Assembly (NCBI GenBank): GCA_963971225.1
Contig: OZ020269.1
Location: 17,668,921-17,732,920 of the forward strand
Length of the DNA stretch: 64,000 nucleotides
Direction: 5' to 3'
Source of the DNA: Melieria omissa
Taxonomy: Eukaryota > Arthropoda > Insecta > Diptera > Ulidiidae
Program-made: the position numbers and the translations under genes
Notes under the pieces: model-generated
What the model was told of the DNA's origin: nothing
The model's input: the letters and a program-made list of their open reading frames with translations, nothing else
Databases searched by the model: none
Shown: piece after piece, positions 1 to 12,469 of the stretch
How the letters are laid out: each line of letters opens with the position of its first letter
How positions within the stretch are numbered: the first letter of the stretch is position 1

Positions 1-1999
1 TTCTGGTAAAGCATTTACACATAAATTTGTCTGTTGATCGGTTGGAAGTTCAAACTAAAAAAATGAGAAATATTTAGATAAGTGTTTGCAGTAATTTTGT
101 TCGAATTTGCATTTGAATTTTTGTCTTAGTTTTTATGTAGAAATGACTCACACGACTTCAATGTCCCATTGTCTTCAATTTGTATCCAATTTAAAGCCAC
201 ATGTCTATGGAAATCCACTCGCATAGTTGCGACAGTTGTCGATCTGCAATTAAGTGCAATGAAGCATGTGTAGTAAATAATTAAAAATTCGCAAGTAGTC
301 AAAACATTGAAGCACTCGCTGCATGCACTCAACTATAATTAAGCGCAAATCATTGAAATAATCACAACAAATGCGCACTTAAAACTGTAGCTGTCGCCGC
401 CGCGTCTGCGTCTGTGAGCCTAGAAGTATGTGAGACGTGTGATGAGTGGCGAGTAGGCAGTTACCTGCAACGAAAATTAAACTAATTAAAAAGTTACAAA
501 TTTCACACGTAATTACGACGAACGTGAGATGCGTTTTCGTAAGTCGCATCAAGTGGCAGTCGTCAGCCAAAGTCGCGTCAGCCAAATACGAAATGTTTAT
601 TTGACTAAATGTTGGCGAGCGGCACACAAGTCTATCAAAACGCTGCCAACACTGCACTGGCGTACGCACAAAAGTATGCAATAGCAGCAAACGTTAGGAA
701 GACGGCAAACGCCACTTGGCGAGCGAAGAAAATCTCAAGACCACTTGAGCAACTCGAAGAAGAACTGCAAAATTCTCGAAGGGTGAAAACTTAGAAAACA
801 ACAAAAAGAAAAAGAAAGAAAAAATGCAGAAAAACCGACTTAGAAGGTGTCTTGTAGTGGAAGATGCTGCTGTTGTTGTTGTTGGTGTTGCGGTAAATGG
901 CAATGTGCATGTGTGTTGTGTGCGTGTGTGTGTTGGTTTAATAGGTGGCAACGCTGCTGCGCATCGCCACTTGAGCATAACTGATATTTTTTTCAATTTC
1001 ATTCGTGGGCATATTTGTTGTTTTTGTACTTTTTATAAAGTAAAACAAATGCGCAAATGTATGTATGTCTGTTTGTATGTCTGTATGTGTGTTTGTTTGT
1101 GTGCGTGCGTATCATTGTTGCGTGTTTGTTTTTGCCTTCTTTACTCCATTTGTTTTGCCAGTCAGTCTGCGTGTGTTTGTGTGTGTGTGTGTTTGTGACT
1201 TGAAGTTTTAAAAGGCTCTTGACTTGTTTTACTTGAAGCATACAATAACAACAACAACAACAAACAGCAAGATGCGAATAAAATACCAGCACAATAAAAC
1301 GCGTCAAGTTTTGCCATATAAGAACACTTGAAGTTTCCTTTGTTGCATGTGTGAATTGAAATTGTTGTTGTTGTTGAAACTGAAGTTGATGCCTTGCCCC
1401 CAAGTGTTGACATTTTCGTTTTCAAGTGTCATTTGGCATTTTTGTGTTGGACGAAAAATATTTTGAGTTTTCTTTAAATGTTCATATTTGAGGATAAGTC
1501 AAACTTATGATTGAAATTTGATCAAAGAACATTTGCAGAAAATCTAAAAAATATTTTAAAATAGGAAACAATATTGCAATAGTAAGAAAAATAAATACAT
1601 TGAAATATGTTACAATTCAGCAAAAGCAGCAAAATCTAATTAAGAATTAAAACAACACCACTCAGAAAAAATTCGTATAATTGAAATTTGATCAAAGGAC
1701 ATTTGACGCAGACTCAAAAATTATGGTTAAAAGTCAACAGCAATTTACAATATGAATAAAAACAAAAAACAAGTATATCGAAAATCTTCACAGCCCACCG
1801 AAAGCAACACATTTAAACTAATGAATAATGCAAGAACACCAACAAAACCACGTAGAAAAAATTCATTTGTCGCAAATCTAAAAAAATTTAAAAAATACAA
1901 TAGATAACAAAGCTATATAAAATTAAACCTGCTTAGCCAATGTTTATCGTTTTGACTGTCATTGTTGTGACACAGCTTGATCTCATGATGAAAGGCATT
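1..1999. other. Anonymous AT-rich DNA with a GT-rich patch
   Basis: No gene is supported here. The reading frames on both strands are short and dominated by simple repeats, for example TG-rich runs around 890-940 and TGTATG/TGTT runs around 1050-1200. CAA/TTG microsatellites occur near 870, 1245 and 1365. The rest is ordinary fly-type noncoding DNA with no recognisable element. Confidence 0.6.
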
Positions 2000-3435
2000 T
2001 TTTTTTATTATAATTGATTTCTTTTTATTTTCATTCAATTAAAATTAATTCCATTTTTTTTAATTATTTTAAATAATTAAAAAAAATTAAAATTAAATTA
2101 TCTTTAATTAAGTTTCATTGAAAATTATTATGAAAATTAAATTAAATTAAATTTAATTTAATTAATCAATAAATTAATCATGTAAACAACTATTATTATT
2201 GATTAATTCAATTAAATTTAGTTTAGTTTTGTTGAAAATAATTATAAAAAATAAATTAAATTGAAGTACTTAAATAAATGTAATTAATTTGATTGATTAA
2301 ATGATCAACTTATTAATTTAGTTTAGTTAAAAAAAATTAAATTAAATTATTTTTGATTTAGTTTCATTGAAAATTTAATTCAAATGAAAAAATTTGATTT
2401 AATTTATTTATTTTATTTAATTGATTGATTAAATGATTAATTTATTGATTAATCAAATTAAATTTAGTTTAGTTGAGTTGAAAACATTTTTGAAAATTAA
2501 ATTAAATTTAACTAATTAATAAAATTAAATTAATTTTATTGAGTAAATGATGAATTAATTGATTAATTAAATAAAATTTAATTCAGTTTAGTTGAGAGTA
2601 ATTATCAATTTAAAAATTTTAATTTAAAACTTTAGTTAATTAATCAATTAAATTTAATTCATTAACAACAAATTTAATTAATTAATTAAATTTAATAAAT
2701 TAATTAAATTTAATTAATAAATTAAATAAATTTAATTAATAAATTAATTAAATTTAATTAATTAAATTAAATTAAATTAAATTAAATTAAATTAAATTAA
2801 ATTAAATAAATTAAATTTAATTTAATAATTAATAAATTAAATTTAATTAATTTAATTAATTAATTAATTTAATTAATTAAATTTAATTAATTTATTAATT
2901 AAATTTATTTAATTTATTAATTAAATTTAATTAATTAAATTAAATTAAATTAAATTAAATAAATTAATTAAATTTAATTAATTTATTAATAATTAAATAA
3001 TTAATTAAATAATTAATTAATAATTATTAATTAATTATTAATAATTAAATTTATTAAATTTAATTATTAATAAATTAATTAAATTTAATTAATTAATTTA
3101 ATTTAATTTAATTTAATTTAATTTAATTTAATTTAATTTAATTTAATTTAATTTAATTTAATTTAATTTAATTAATTAAATTTAATTAATTTATTAATTA
3201 TTAATTATTAAATTTAATTATTAATAAATTAATTAAATTTAATTAATTAAATTAAATTAAATTAAATAAATTAATTAAATTTAATTAATTTATTAATAAT
3301 TAAATTTAATAATTAATAATTAATAAATTAATTAAATTTAATTAATTTATTTATTTATTTAATTTAAAATTTATTTAATTAATTTAAAATTTATTTAATT
3401 AATTTAATTGATAAATTAATTAAATTTAATTAATT
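2000..3435. repeat. A/T-only low-complexity tract with opposed AAATT and AATTT arrays
   Basis: About 1.4 kb consists almost wholly of A and T, built from TTAA, AATT and TTTAA words. Pure pentamer runs of AAATT occur near 2761-2805 and 2937-2962. A long run of the reverse-complement unit AATTT spans about 3090-3172, and AAATT returns near 3245-3265. The opposed arrays make the block strongly self-complementary, so it could fold into long hairpins. Such blocks can act as matrix-attachment or easily melted DNA, but that is inference. A degenerate AT-rich MITE cluster is an alternative origin. Confidence 0.85.
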
Positions 3436-4920
3436 TGGCTTCTTCAAATCGATCCTAAAACTATGTTAGTCGAATCGATGATCCTTGGCTTTAACGTACA
3501 ATAAATATATTTGGCTATAAAACAACAAAAACATACACATCAAAAATCGATACAGAACACAAACAAAAAAGCAACACAATCCAATTAATCAAAAACAAAA
3601 ACAACACCACTCAAGAATACAACACCAACTGCAAAAACAAACAGCTGCATTACTCATTACTAACTACCACAGAACTCTTACGCACATTATTGCCCACCTT
3701 CCCCCCCCCCATACACAAACCCACACACACACACACATCGGCTGAAACAGTTGTATCTCCGATAACAAACAATTTGCAGCATGTTTACTTTTGTTTGTGC
3801 CCGAAAGTGCATCTCAATTATATTTGCGGCGTTGGCCGTCACTGTTGTCACGCCCACTACACGTGCACATTTTTGGGTCACTTCCACCGATCACCAACGA
3901 AATGCAAAGCTAAACAACAAATCGTCAACGAAAAAAGCATAAATAATCGTGTCGGTGGTTGGTGAATGAGTGGCGGTGGCAGCGGTTGTTTGTTTGCCGG
4001 CTACACCGTCGCGCCGCTTCTTCAGTTTGTTGCCTGGTGCTGGTTATTGTTATACGGACCAAAAAGGTGAGTGTGTGTGTGTGTTTGTGTGTGTGCAACC
4101 CAGGCAACCGTGCAGCCAAACGAGCGTTGCCCGTTGCCAGTGCAAATCGTTGCCAATTTGCATGTTTCAGCAGCCAAACGGCCAAACCGAAAGTGGTGCG
4201 CCAACTCATGTTGCCGCGTGCTGACGGAAGCCACTGTTGCACGCTGCACTCGGTGTGGTAAATTTTCAATTTTACGCTAGTTTGCGAAATTAGTTGCTAA
4301 TTAAATTTACATTTTTCAATTGTGTGTGCTGCTTCTGTGTGAGCAACACACACACACCAACACAGCAACGGGCAGCGCACTGCGGACTGCGTTGGCGGAA
4401 GCCACCACACGTCAGTGGGGCTGCGCTGTGTCTTGTTGCGTTACTGTTGTCGTGTTGTTTGGTGCGACAGGTGCTGGCGCCGCCAGTCCTTTGGAGTGTT
4501 TTACACACTGTGCTCAAAGCGTTCTTTATGGTCCTTTGTTTTAGACACATTCTGGTGCCACACGCTCTCGCACGTACGCAAATAAATCGCACTGTCATTA
4601 CTACAGTACTCCCTGTTTATATGCAACATTGTACATTGGCCCTTTCCCCTTTGAAATGTACATAATTTATTTCGATGTAAGCATCTCGTAGTCGACTTTA
4701 AATTGCGCGTAACAGAAAACTCGAATAGGTTTAAATGAAAAAAAAGGAGAACACACATATTATTTTCAGAAATCATAGTAATCGAAATGGCTGAACGGAT
4801 AGAAAAAAGTAATAAGAGAGATTTTTTTTCAATGCTTAAAGTTGCACACTTTTGAGGTTTGGCTTCAATACTTTTCACTTCTGTACAAACTAATAATAAA
4901 AAATTAAAGAACAATACTCT
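3436..4920. other. Noncoding DNA with CA/GT microsatellites
   Basis: Short CA or GT runs lie near 3720-3740, 4070-4100 and 4340-4355. Overlapping open frames exist on both strands with no recognisable protein content and heavy Cys/His/Thr bias from the microsatellites. Nothing else is supported. The composition is more GC-rich (3800-4560) than the flanking AT block. Confidence 0.5.
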
Positions 4921-5202
4921 AACTTAACCTAACCTACCTGTAAATCTATGCAATTAAGTTCAGTGCCTTTACTTTTGAGCTAATAACGAATTCTCACCAT
5001 CTATTTTTACGATCTGTTTTACTCAATAAATAAAAAAAAACAGAAAATTTGTGTTTAAATTTTTTGGTGAAAAAAGTTTCCATTTTGAGCAGATTTTTTT
5101 GGGTTTTTTAAGTTGGACTTTAACCATTCAAATTACATCAAAATCGTTCAATTCTGGGACTATAAAATTTTGAGTTTTGTCTATGGAACGAATCACTGTG
5201 CA

Positions 5203-5274
5203 ATGGCTCTTGCAGACACAATGGCTCTTGCAGACACAATGGCTCTTGCAGACACAATGGCTCTTGCACAGACA
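5203..5274. repeat. Four-copy 18 bp tandem repeat inside the P relic
   Basis: The unit ATGGCTCTTGCAGACACA is repeated four times, the last copy slightly changed. Read on the minus strand in the frame of the P-type transposase, each unit adds six residues (LCLQEP), so the expansion did not break the frame. It lies at the downstream end of the recognisable transposase homology. Confidence 0.9.
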
Positions 5275-5355
5275 CTTTGTGCCTAATACTCAAATCTGAC
5301 ACATTAAGACCAATAAGTTTAAAAATTATTTTCTTGGTGACTGCTTTGCCGTTAA

Positions 5356-6050
5356 GCGAGTGTTCCCGGGTAGAAGTTTGAAAAAATCGATTTTTTTTTT
5401 GGCGTTTTATTGTACCTTATACTATATACTACCACCACCCAAAGTCGTTTTTCAATCCGAAAACTCAGTACCCACTTTTTTGCATGTTAATTGAAGTAAT
5501 CTCATGTCATGTCATGTCATGTCGAAACTGTAAACGCGTTTTTCTCGAAACCACATTTTTTGTACTGGCCGATAACTTTTTTCAGCAACTATGAGAGGTA
5601 TCGACTTGAAATTTTGGAAAAATGTTCTAAATAGTTTTCATTGGATGCTTAACCAAAGTTTTCATCAACAAATTATTGTTAAATATATTTTCAAGCACTC
5701 TAAAGGTAAAAAAAGGTGGCAAAACTGGACAATTTTTTTTCATATGGCCGCCATTTTGTTTCTAATCAACATTTTGACTAAAACTGTGGTTTAGCATACG
5801 CGGAATTTATTGCAGATTAATAATTGCATACCCATTTCTGTTTCAGATTATGGGTTCCCGAAATTTCTTATCGGCCAGCAGTGAAAATCAGCGTGACAAG
5901 GTCACATTGACCACTGAAAATTTGTACTTGGAAAATAAAATTTTTTGACACAAATATGAGTTTCTGTTCTCCAAATAATAAGGAACAACAAGCAAAAAAC
6001 CAGAATATTGCATGTTGCCTTGTAGCTCCAAAATAGACGGGAACACTCCC
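5356..6050. mobile_element. TTAA-flanked MITE (copy 1), inserted in the P relic
   Basis: The element is 695 bp, flanked by TTAA at 5352-5355 and 6051-6054. Its ends are imperfect inverted repeats: GCGAGTGTTCCCG at the left, and the reverse complement of the right end reads GGGAGTGTTCCCG. Removing the element and one TTAA restores the P-transposase string FII-NGKAV in frame, which is direct evidence for insertion and target duplication. It encodes no transposase. The TTAA target is typical of piggyBac-mobilised elements (inference). Internal sequence near 5748-5775 and 5528-5550 resembles the MITE at 38059-38771. Confidence 0.85.
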
Positions 6051-7199
6051 TTAATGATAAATCCATTATCAATAAAGTGATTTCTTAACAGTTTGATCAA
6101 ATGCGGCACGTCAGCAAAAACAAAAATACGTTTTTCCTCATGTAAAAACCTAATAATACAATATCACAAATGGATTTAATAAAATTTAAATATATATATG
6201 AACAAAAATGTGTTACCATGGTTTGTTGAAATCAACTTAAAGTTCGGTAAATAGTTTTCTGTTGCCACTTGCTAAGTCGCTAACAACAGCTACTATTTGG
6301 AAGCCGCAATATTGAACACTTTTGAAAATTTCACTTAAAATTTCTTTTGTCATTTGACAGTCAAAATTATAAAAAATTGGCTGCCTCCACTTTGCTGTTA
6401 AGCCTAAAAGAATTCCAAATTAAATGAATAAATAAATTACATTACCAATCACTTGCCTCTTAACATAGCCACCTGCACATAGCTTACAGGTGCTAGCGTT
6501 GCATCATTTGGCTTGTCATAATTGTATCGTTTTCTTAGCTTCATTTCGTCAAAGCTTAGCACATACAATTTGTCTTGTTCCAAAGATTCTATTTTTACTT
6601 TCAAATTCAAATTTTTCTTCCCGCAAATTTTTACTGCAGAAATTAGTGTTTTACATATCGAAGTCAAAAAATGAATTTTACGAACTTACATTTCTTCCCG
6701 CAACAACTTTATGTCTTTGTTGCATTGACATTCGGTGTAAGTTGGAGTGACGGGCAGAACTTTGTCCAGCTCTTCTTGAACTCGGGGAATGTTTGTTAAT
6801 TCCAAAATTGTGGGAACGGCTCCTAATTTCAGTACAAATCGTTCTTGTTTCCGGAAGCCTATTGTAAAATAACAATTACATATACGTATCAAACCAGGCC
6901 TTCCGTGAATCATACCCATTTTAAATTGAAGGTCATTTTCGAAATCTTCCTCCTTAAAGTGGCACGAGCAAATTCTTTCATTTTTGAAATTTATGTTGTC
7001 GCGTCCACAAAAAGAGGCCCAAATGCTTCTTTGCAGAGCATCTTTTGGAAACCTCAGATAATGTACCGCGTGTACTGCGGTTTACACAAATTTTGTAAAA
7101 ATCTTGTTACTTCACAATCACAAACATTAAAATTCACAAATTACTTACATGTTGTTTTTGTATTATTTTGCCGACATTGGCCCACTGCATACTTCATTG

Positions 7200-10100
7200 T
7201 TTATGTTTTGTTTTTTGCAAATTAACGCGCCACAAATGTTCGAAACTTTCTCGCGATAACGTACAATTTTTTATTTTGGTTTGTTCCACCGATTGATTAC
7301 ACTTCGTTTTGCTCAAAACTTCGCGTTAAACTATTGAAGAATTTCAAAAATAGCGTTCGCCAATCAAATTATTCGTAACGAATGAAAATAATTTTAAGGT
7401 GCCCAAGTGACATAAGATTCAAATTTATTAATTTTTTTTTCGAAATGAGTTTTATCAAAAAGTATGAAACATATTCTATATTCTTTGGTTTTATTTACTC
7501 ATGGGGAGCAAAATTTTATTTTAGCAAAATTGTGCACATGTCTTTGCAGAAGTGGCAGAAATTAATTAAACCGTAAAAAAAAAATTTATATAAACGTGTT
7601 TCCAGTCGTAAAAAGGAATATACTCACGAATAATAAAAATAAAGTAATATACTCTGAAATGGTCACCTTATTAATTTTCACCAGTGACGTCATCAGCCGG
7701 ATTTCGTAATCTTTATTTTATCATTCTTGGTTTGCATAGTATATATTTTGGAATATAACCTGCAAAAGTCTAGTCAGTCCGGTTTTTTAAGACGCTAAAC
7801 AGTTCTCTCGTTTGTACCTAACCCAACTTATCTAAACATGCGACTAACCTCACCAAAATCTTCTCTAGCCTGTACCTAACCTAATACAAACTAATTTGGG
7901 TAACTGAACTATGAATTTAAACTCACTTAAATCTCTGTTCGTTTGCACTTAGCCCAACTTAACGTAACCTCGAAACAGCTGAGACAGTGGCCAAGGTAGT
8001 TGTTGTTGTGTGTGCAGTTGTCTAGCCTTGGCGAGTAGTTGGAGGCAGATTTTGGGGCAAATAACCATACAGAAGGATAACGAAAAAGTTTGAGTTGACG
8101 AAGAGTTTTGCAATCAAGAAGAGGCTAAGCTCTGAACTATGAACTTATTTCATATTGGAAATGAAAAGGAGTCCAATTAAGTGGCCTTGTTTTTAGTCAG
8201 AAGGAATCCTTCTAGTAATATGAAATACTTAAAGATTTTCAATCTCATTAAAACCATAACTTACGTATTCTACTTTCTTCCTTCCTCCCTAACTGACACT
8301 GCAACCATCTATCGGTTTTTGGCCAAATTCAAAAAACCGCACCAGTCGGTTCTGTCCTGAGCTTGTTGGCTCCAGTTGGAAATTCCGAGTGCCGGCAGGA
8401 TTTGCTACATTTGGTCATTCCTTGGCCATCCATCTGAGGGTACCGTCTCGTAGTAGCGTCTTTTCGAAGCATCTTTAGATACACATATTCTAACCTGGTA
8501 ATTGAATGCAAGACAACTTTCTTTAGTTTGTATTTAAATCAACTTATTAATCCCAAAAGAACCTCGTCTCACCTGTCCTCAACTCAACCTAACCTAATCC
8601 ATATAATCAACATGAAACTTAATCGGAATAGACCGGAATTTAGCAGAGTGATTTAATATGAAGTCGGTAGCTAGTTATACGTTACCTAACCTAATTTAAT
8701 CTGACATAATCTAACTTAACTTAAGATACCCTTTACACATAATAAATGATAAATGATCAACATGATGTGACAATAAAAATTATGTATACGCTAAAACATT
8801 GTTCACTACTTTCTCTACCATTATCTATTGTTGTTGGTTCATTAATGCGTTAAGCCTCCACCACAAAATGGCCTCTGATTCAAAATGAGAAGCATGAAAG
8901 TGCCACAACGTTCCTAATGCTCCACTCGACCAATGTAGTGTGGCCCCCTTTTTTCTGTTCATTGCGATTGTAGTTGCAACAGTTTCGACAGTCAGCGGCC
9001 AGTCAACTCGCATCTGTTAACTGTTTTCATGATACTTTAAAGCTTTTTGAAAGCATTTCAACTACACTCGGCACACCAATTGACGCATTTGTTACAACAA
9101 ATTGTTGTTATTGTTGGTTTTTTATTTGCATTTGACACTAGCATTGGCATTGCCGTTATCCACAATCATTTGAATGTCCACTCGCAATTTCTCATTCCAT
9201 TCTTTTACTTATTTTGTTGTTGTCATCAGCGTTTGTCCATTAAATTTGTATTTAACCAGATGATTTTACGCTTAATTTAATTTGGTTTTGTGCAGCTGAA
9301 ATTACACGATTTTCATGACATTCACCCTGTGCGTTGTTCCGTTCAGCCTCGCGTCCTTCACGTCTACCCAATGCGCCTTTCCATTCACCTGTTTCGCGGC
9401 ACTGCCAACGGCCGTTTAGCGTTTCGGTTTTTGTTGTTTGTGTTGACCTAAATTTCACCAATAAAAACCATTGCCAAAAATGTCACACACACACATAGAA
9501 GTGTGTGTTTGCATTTGTGTAAATTGTAAATTTTGTCGGCCATTCATGTTCGTGTACACTGAATTAATTTTATAATTTAGTGGCTGTGCGCTCTAGTCGA
9601 CCATCAAAAGTGGCAGCAATAAAAGCCGAAAATTCATTTGCGGGCTTTTAGGCTAAAATTGAAAATTTCACAGTTTAGCAAATTTTCGACACAAAAGCGT
9701 AAATGTATATGTTTGTGTTGATGTGTCTGTATATATTTTGTTGGCAATATTTTGCCAGACATTTAGTCATGTTCAACTGTTTAGCGCGACCTGAATGCAT
9801 TTGGCATTGTTTTGGGGGTATTTTGTGTAGTTTTAAATTTAAAACTGTTATAGGCATAAGTTATGCATAAACTAATTAATAAAATTCATTTAATTTCGGT
9901 TGTCAATGTGACAAGAGGCAAGGGAAGCTAATTAACAAAATAGACCTCTAGTATTTGACGTATCATTTATTATTTACAACTACAACATATACACTTTATT
10001 ATGAAGTCAACACACATTAGTCGATGAGTAGTCAGTATACGTTTTCAGAATCGTCTTTTTTGTTGAATCTACAAAATTATATCCGAGCCATTACTATGAA

Positions 10101-11555
10101 TTATTTCCCTATGTGAGTTGTAGAATAATATAAACTTAGCTCAGGGAATTTCATTGGACTACAAGAAAACTGCTCCTAAGACAAAAGTATGGCATTTCAC
10201 AAACTAATTTTGAATTGTTCAAATTGAAAAAGAAAACAGATTTTCATTTTCAAAGAATTTTTTCCGAAAAGTGTTTTCAAAAAACCATTTGTTGCGTCTT
10301 GCCACATCACTCGTTAACCAATCATTCGATCCAAAAATAAGAAAATCAAAGACAACAACCTTCTTCATTTATCAACGAGAGGACGCACTACATAACCCAG
10401 TAATAAACTTTCACATACAGAAATGTCCGAAACGCCTAAGAGAGTACCGAAAGTCTCATATTTCCACGTAATTTTCTGTTCTGTTGCTACCTGGGAAATT
10501 TGTTGTTAGATGTTCAAAACTATTAAATGCATTTATTTATTTATCTTGCACAAGATTATTAAAATCTGTTTGGGTTATGAAGGTTTTACGATTTATTTTT
10601 CTAAGCTGTCATAAACCGCCGCTAAGAAACGACGCCACCGACGCCTCTTACCGCTCATAGCGCCAACTGTAGTGTAGAGGAGATGACTGCGGGATGGTTG
10701 GGGACTTCGCTAAGATCGGTTCATGCTTATGGATGGAAACTTATGTTTGTTACGTATGGGTTATAAACCCTGTAGGAAATCGGACTGGTCCAAGTGTAGT
10801 TTTTCAACTGGTCGCTTGACAGTCATATATGACCTCAGAACCGACTCGTTTTCTTGGAGCAAACTCACCCTTTTAACATGGCGGTGTCCTGGGCGACGGT
10901 CAATTGTCCCCGTCTGCATCCATTTGCAACTAGTCCAAGGTTAGTCCGAAGTAAACCAGTTTTCAAACCAGTTGTAAAGTGACTAGTTTGCGAACTAGTT
11001 TATTCTGGATCTGTTTTCTAACCACTCGATTTTTATGGGGAAAATAAAAAAGTGCATTTTTTAAATAATTATTTTATTTCAAAAATATTGAAAAATAAAA
11101 ACAAAAAATCATCGCGAATAAAAAAGTGTTGGTGCATTTGAAGATGAACCAAGATGAACTTCGACTTGTTGACACACTTCTGCCGGAACTGTTTGGGGGA
11201 CTTCGCCTGCAATTAATAAATAAATAAATAAATTGAAGAATAATTTTATAAATAAATAAATAAATGTATTAATAGATACCTTTAAGTTGCCACTGCAATT
11301 CGTTGCTTTATGCAACCACGCAAAATTCTAACTGAAATCATTCAAGACAAAACTCGCAAATCGAGAAAACTTCGTGTCATAGAAACAGAAAGTTCGAAAA
11401 ATGCAAGCATTTCTACGTTGTTGTTGTAGCAGAACAATCACAATATCAGCCTTAACAGTATTTTTTTTGCTTCTCTCACCTCTGTTTCGTTTTTCTCATT
11501 TTTATGTGCTCTTCTCGCCTATGAACGCGCACACAGAACATGAACGATTAGACGC
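7200..11555. other. Long noncoding stretch without a recognised gene
   Basis: No protein homology is visible in either strand. Scattered AACCTAA-type pentamers occur around 7820-8000 and 8570-8720. A CACACA run lies near 9486, and an AAAT tract at about 11213-11266. ACTAGT/CCAGTT words cluster at 10925-11010 and again at 12500-12570, on both sides of the element at 11559-12464. No element boundaries could be set for these. Confidence 0.5.
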
Positions 11556-11558
11556 TAA

Positions 11559-12464
11559 AGGCTTGATTACACGTAACGAGTCGAGTGACGTGACATCAAA
11601 ATGGTACTAGGCCGAAAGAATTGGGATAGCGCGCAAAAGCGACGAGTTGTTCAAACGTATTTCGACACGCGGCGAGTCAGTTCGGTTTTACAATGCACAA
11701 AATGAACTAAGCAACTCGCGCAATTAAACTCAACCGAGCGAAAAGTGGTGTGTGACGCATACCGCATGTCACGAGCGATTCTGCATGTGACGATTGTGCG
11801 AATCGCTGCGAAAAGAGAAAAATATAACGGTAAAGTAGTGGTCGCTCGGCCTAGCAAACAAAATGTGATTCTAGTGGCTCTCTCGCCACTTTCATCGATC
11901 ACTGAAGGCTTGATTACACGTAACGAGTCGAGTGACGAGACATCAAAATGGTACTAGGCCGAAAGAATTGGGATAGCGAGCAAAAGCGACGAGTTGTTCA
12001 AACGTATTTCGACACGCGGCGAGTCAGTTCGGTTTTACAACGCACAAAATGAACTAAGCAACTCGCGCAATTAAACTCAACCGAGCGAAAAGTGGTGTGT
12101 GACGCATACCGCATATGTCACGAGCGATGCCGCATGTCACGAGCGATGCCGCATTTGACGAGCGATTGCACGAATCGCTGCGAAAAGAGAAAAATATAAC
12201 GGTAAAGTAGTGGTCGCTCGGCCTAGCAAACAAAATGTGATTCTAGTGGCTCTCTCGCCACTTTCATCGATCACTGACTCAATCAAGAACTCGCCTTACC
12301 GTTTAGACGAAACGAGTACTCGTTCGAGTTGCTGTCTTCTCACTCTACTCGTTACGTGTAATCAAGCCTTGACTCAATCAAGAACTCGCCTTACCGTTTA
12401 GACGAAACGAGTACTCGTTCGAGTTGCTGTCTTCTCACTCTACTCGTTACGTGTAATCAAGCCT
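11559..12464. mobile_element. TAA-flanked inverted-repeat element with duplicated halves
   Basis: The element starts AGGCTTGATTACACGTAACG and ends with its reverse complement; the inverted match covers roughly 30 bp. TAA lies at 11556-11558 and 12465-12467, which fits a 3 bp TWA duplication as made by PIF/Harbinger-type elements. Inside, the left half occurs twice in tandem (11559-11905 and 11906-12277) and the right half twice in tandem (12278-12372 and 12373-12464), giving an A-A-B-B layout. The second left half also has a local expansion of a TGTCACGAGCGATGCCGCA-type motif near 12115-12165. No transposase is present. Superfamily assignment is tentative. Confidence 0.75.
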
Positions 12465-12469
12465 TAACT

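Larger units (their letters stand above)
5138..7197 (-). pseudogene. P-element / THAP9-like transposase relic
   Basis: The minus strand holds successive exons of a P-type transposase (THAP-domain DDE enzyme of P elements and THAP9). Exon 1 is 7197-7149 (MKYAVGQC). A GT-AG intron at 7148-7075 joins it in frame to exon 2, 7074-6916 (HYLRFPKD, SIWASF, CSCHF). Intron 6915-6859 leads to exon 3, 6858-6690, with the THAP-closing motif AVPTI. Exon 4 is 6633-6457 (LSFDEMKLRKRYNYDK). A 53 bp GC-AG intron precedes exon 5 from 6403 (KWRQPIFYNFD, VVSDLASGN). Exon 6 from 6149 reads FVFADVPHLIKLLRNHF and continues beyond an inserted MITE as NGKAVTKKIIFKL to a stop at 5140-5138. It is dead: exon 5 has in-frame stops (TAA at 6239-6237), the THAP residue after MKY is Ala where a zinc ligand is expected, exons 3 and 4 do not join in frame (a middle segment seems lost), and the C-terminal part is missing. 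A domesticated THAP gene is the alternative; the stops argue against it. Confidence 0.85.

Noticed and set aside
5888..6109. A separate 73-codon gene
   Set aside because: Its first part is a P-transposase exon and its second part is MITE sequence; the fusion is accidental.
7820..8720. Interstitial telomere from scattered AACCTAA words
   Set aside because: The words are sparse and imperfect, without a tandem run; such words are common in fly repeats.
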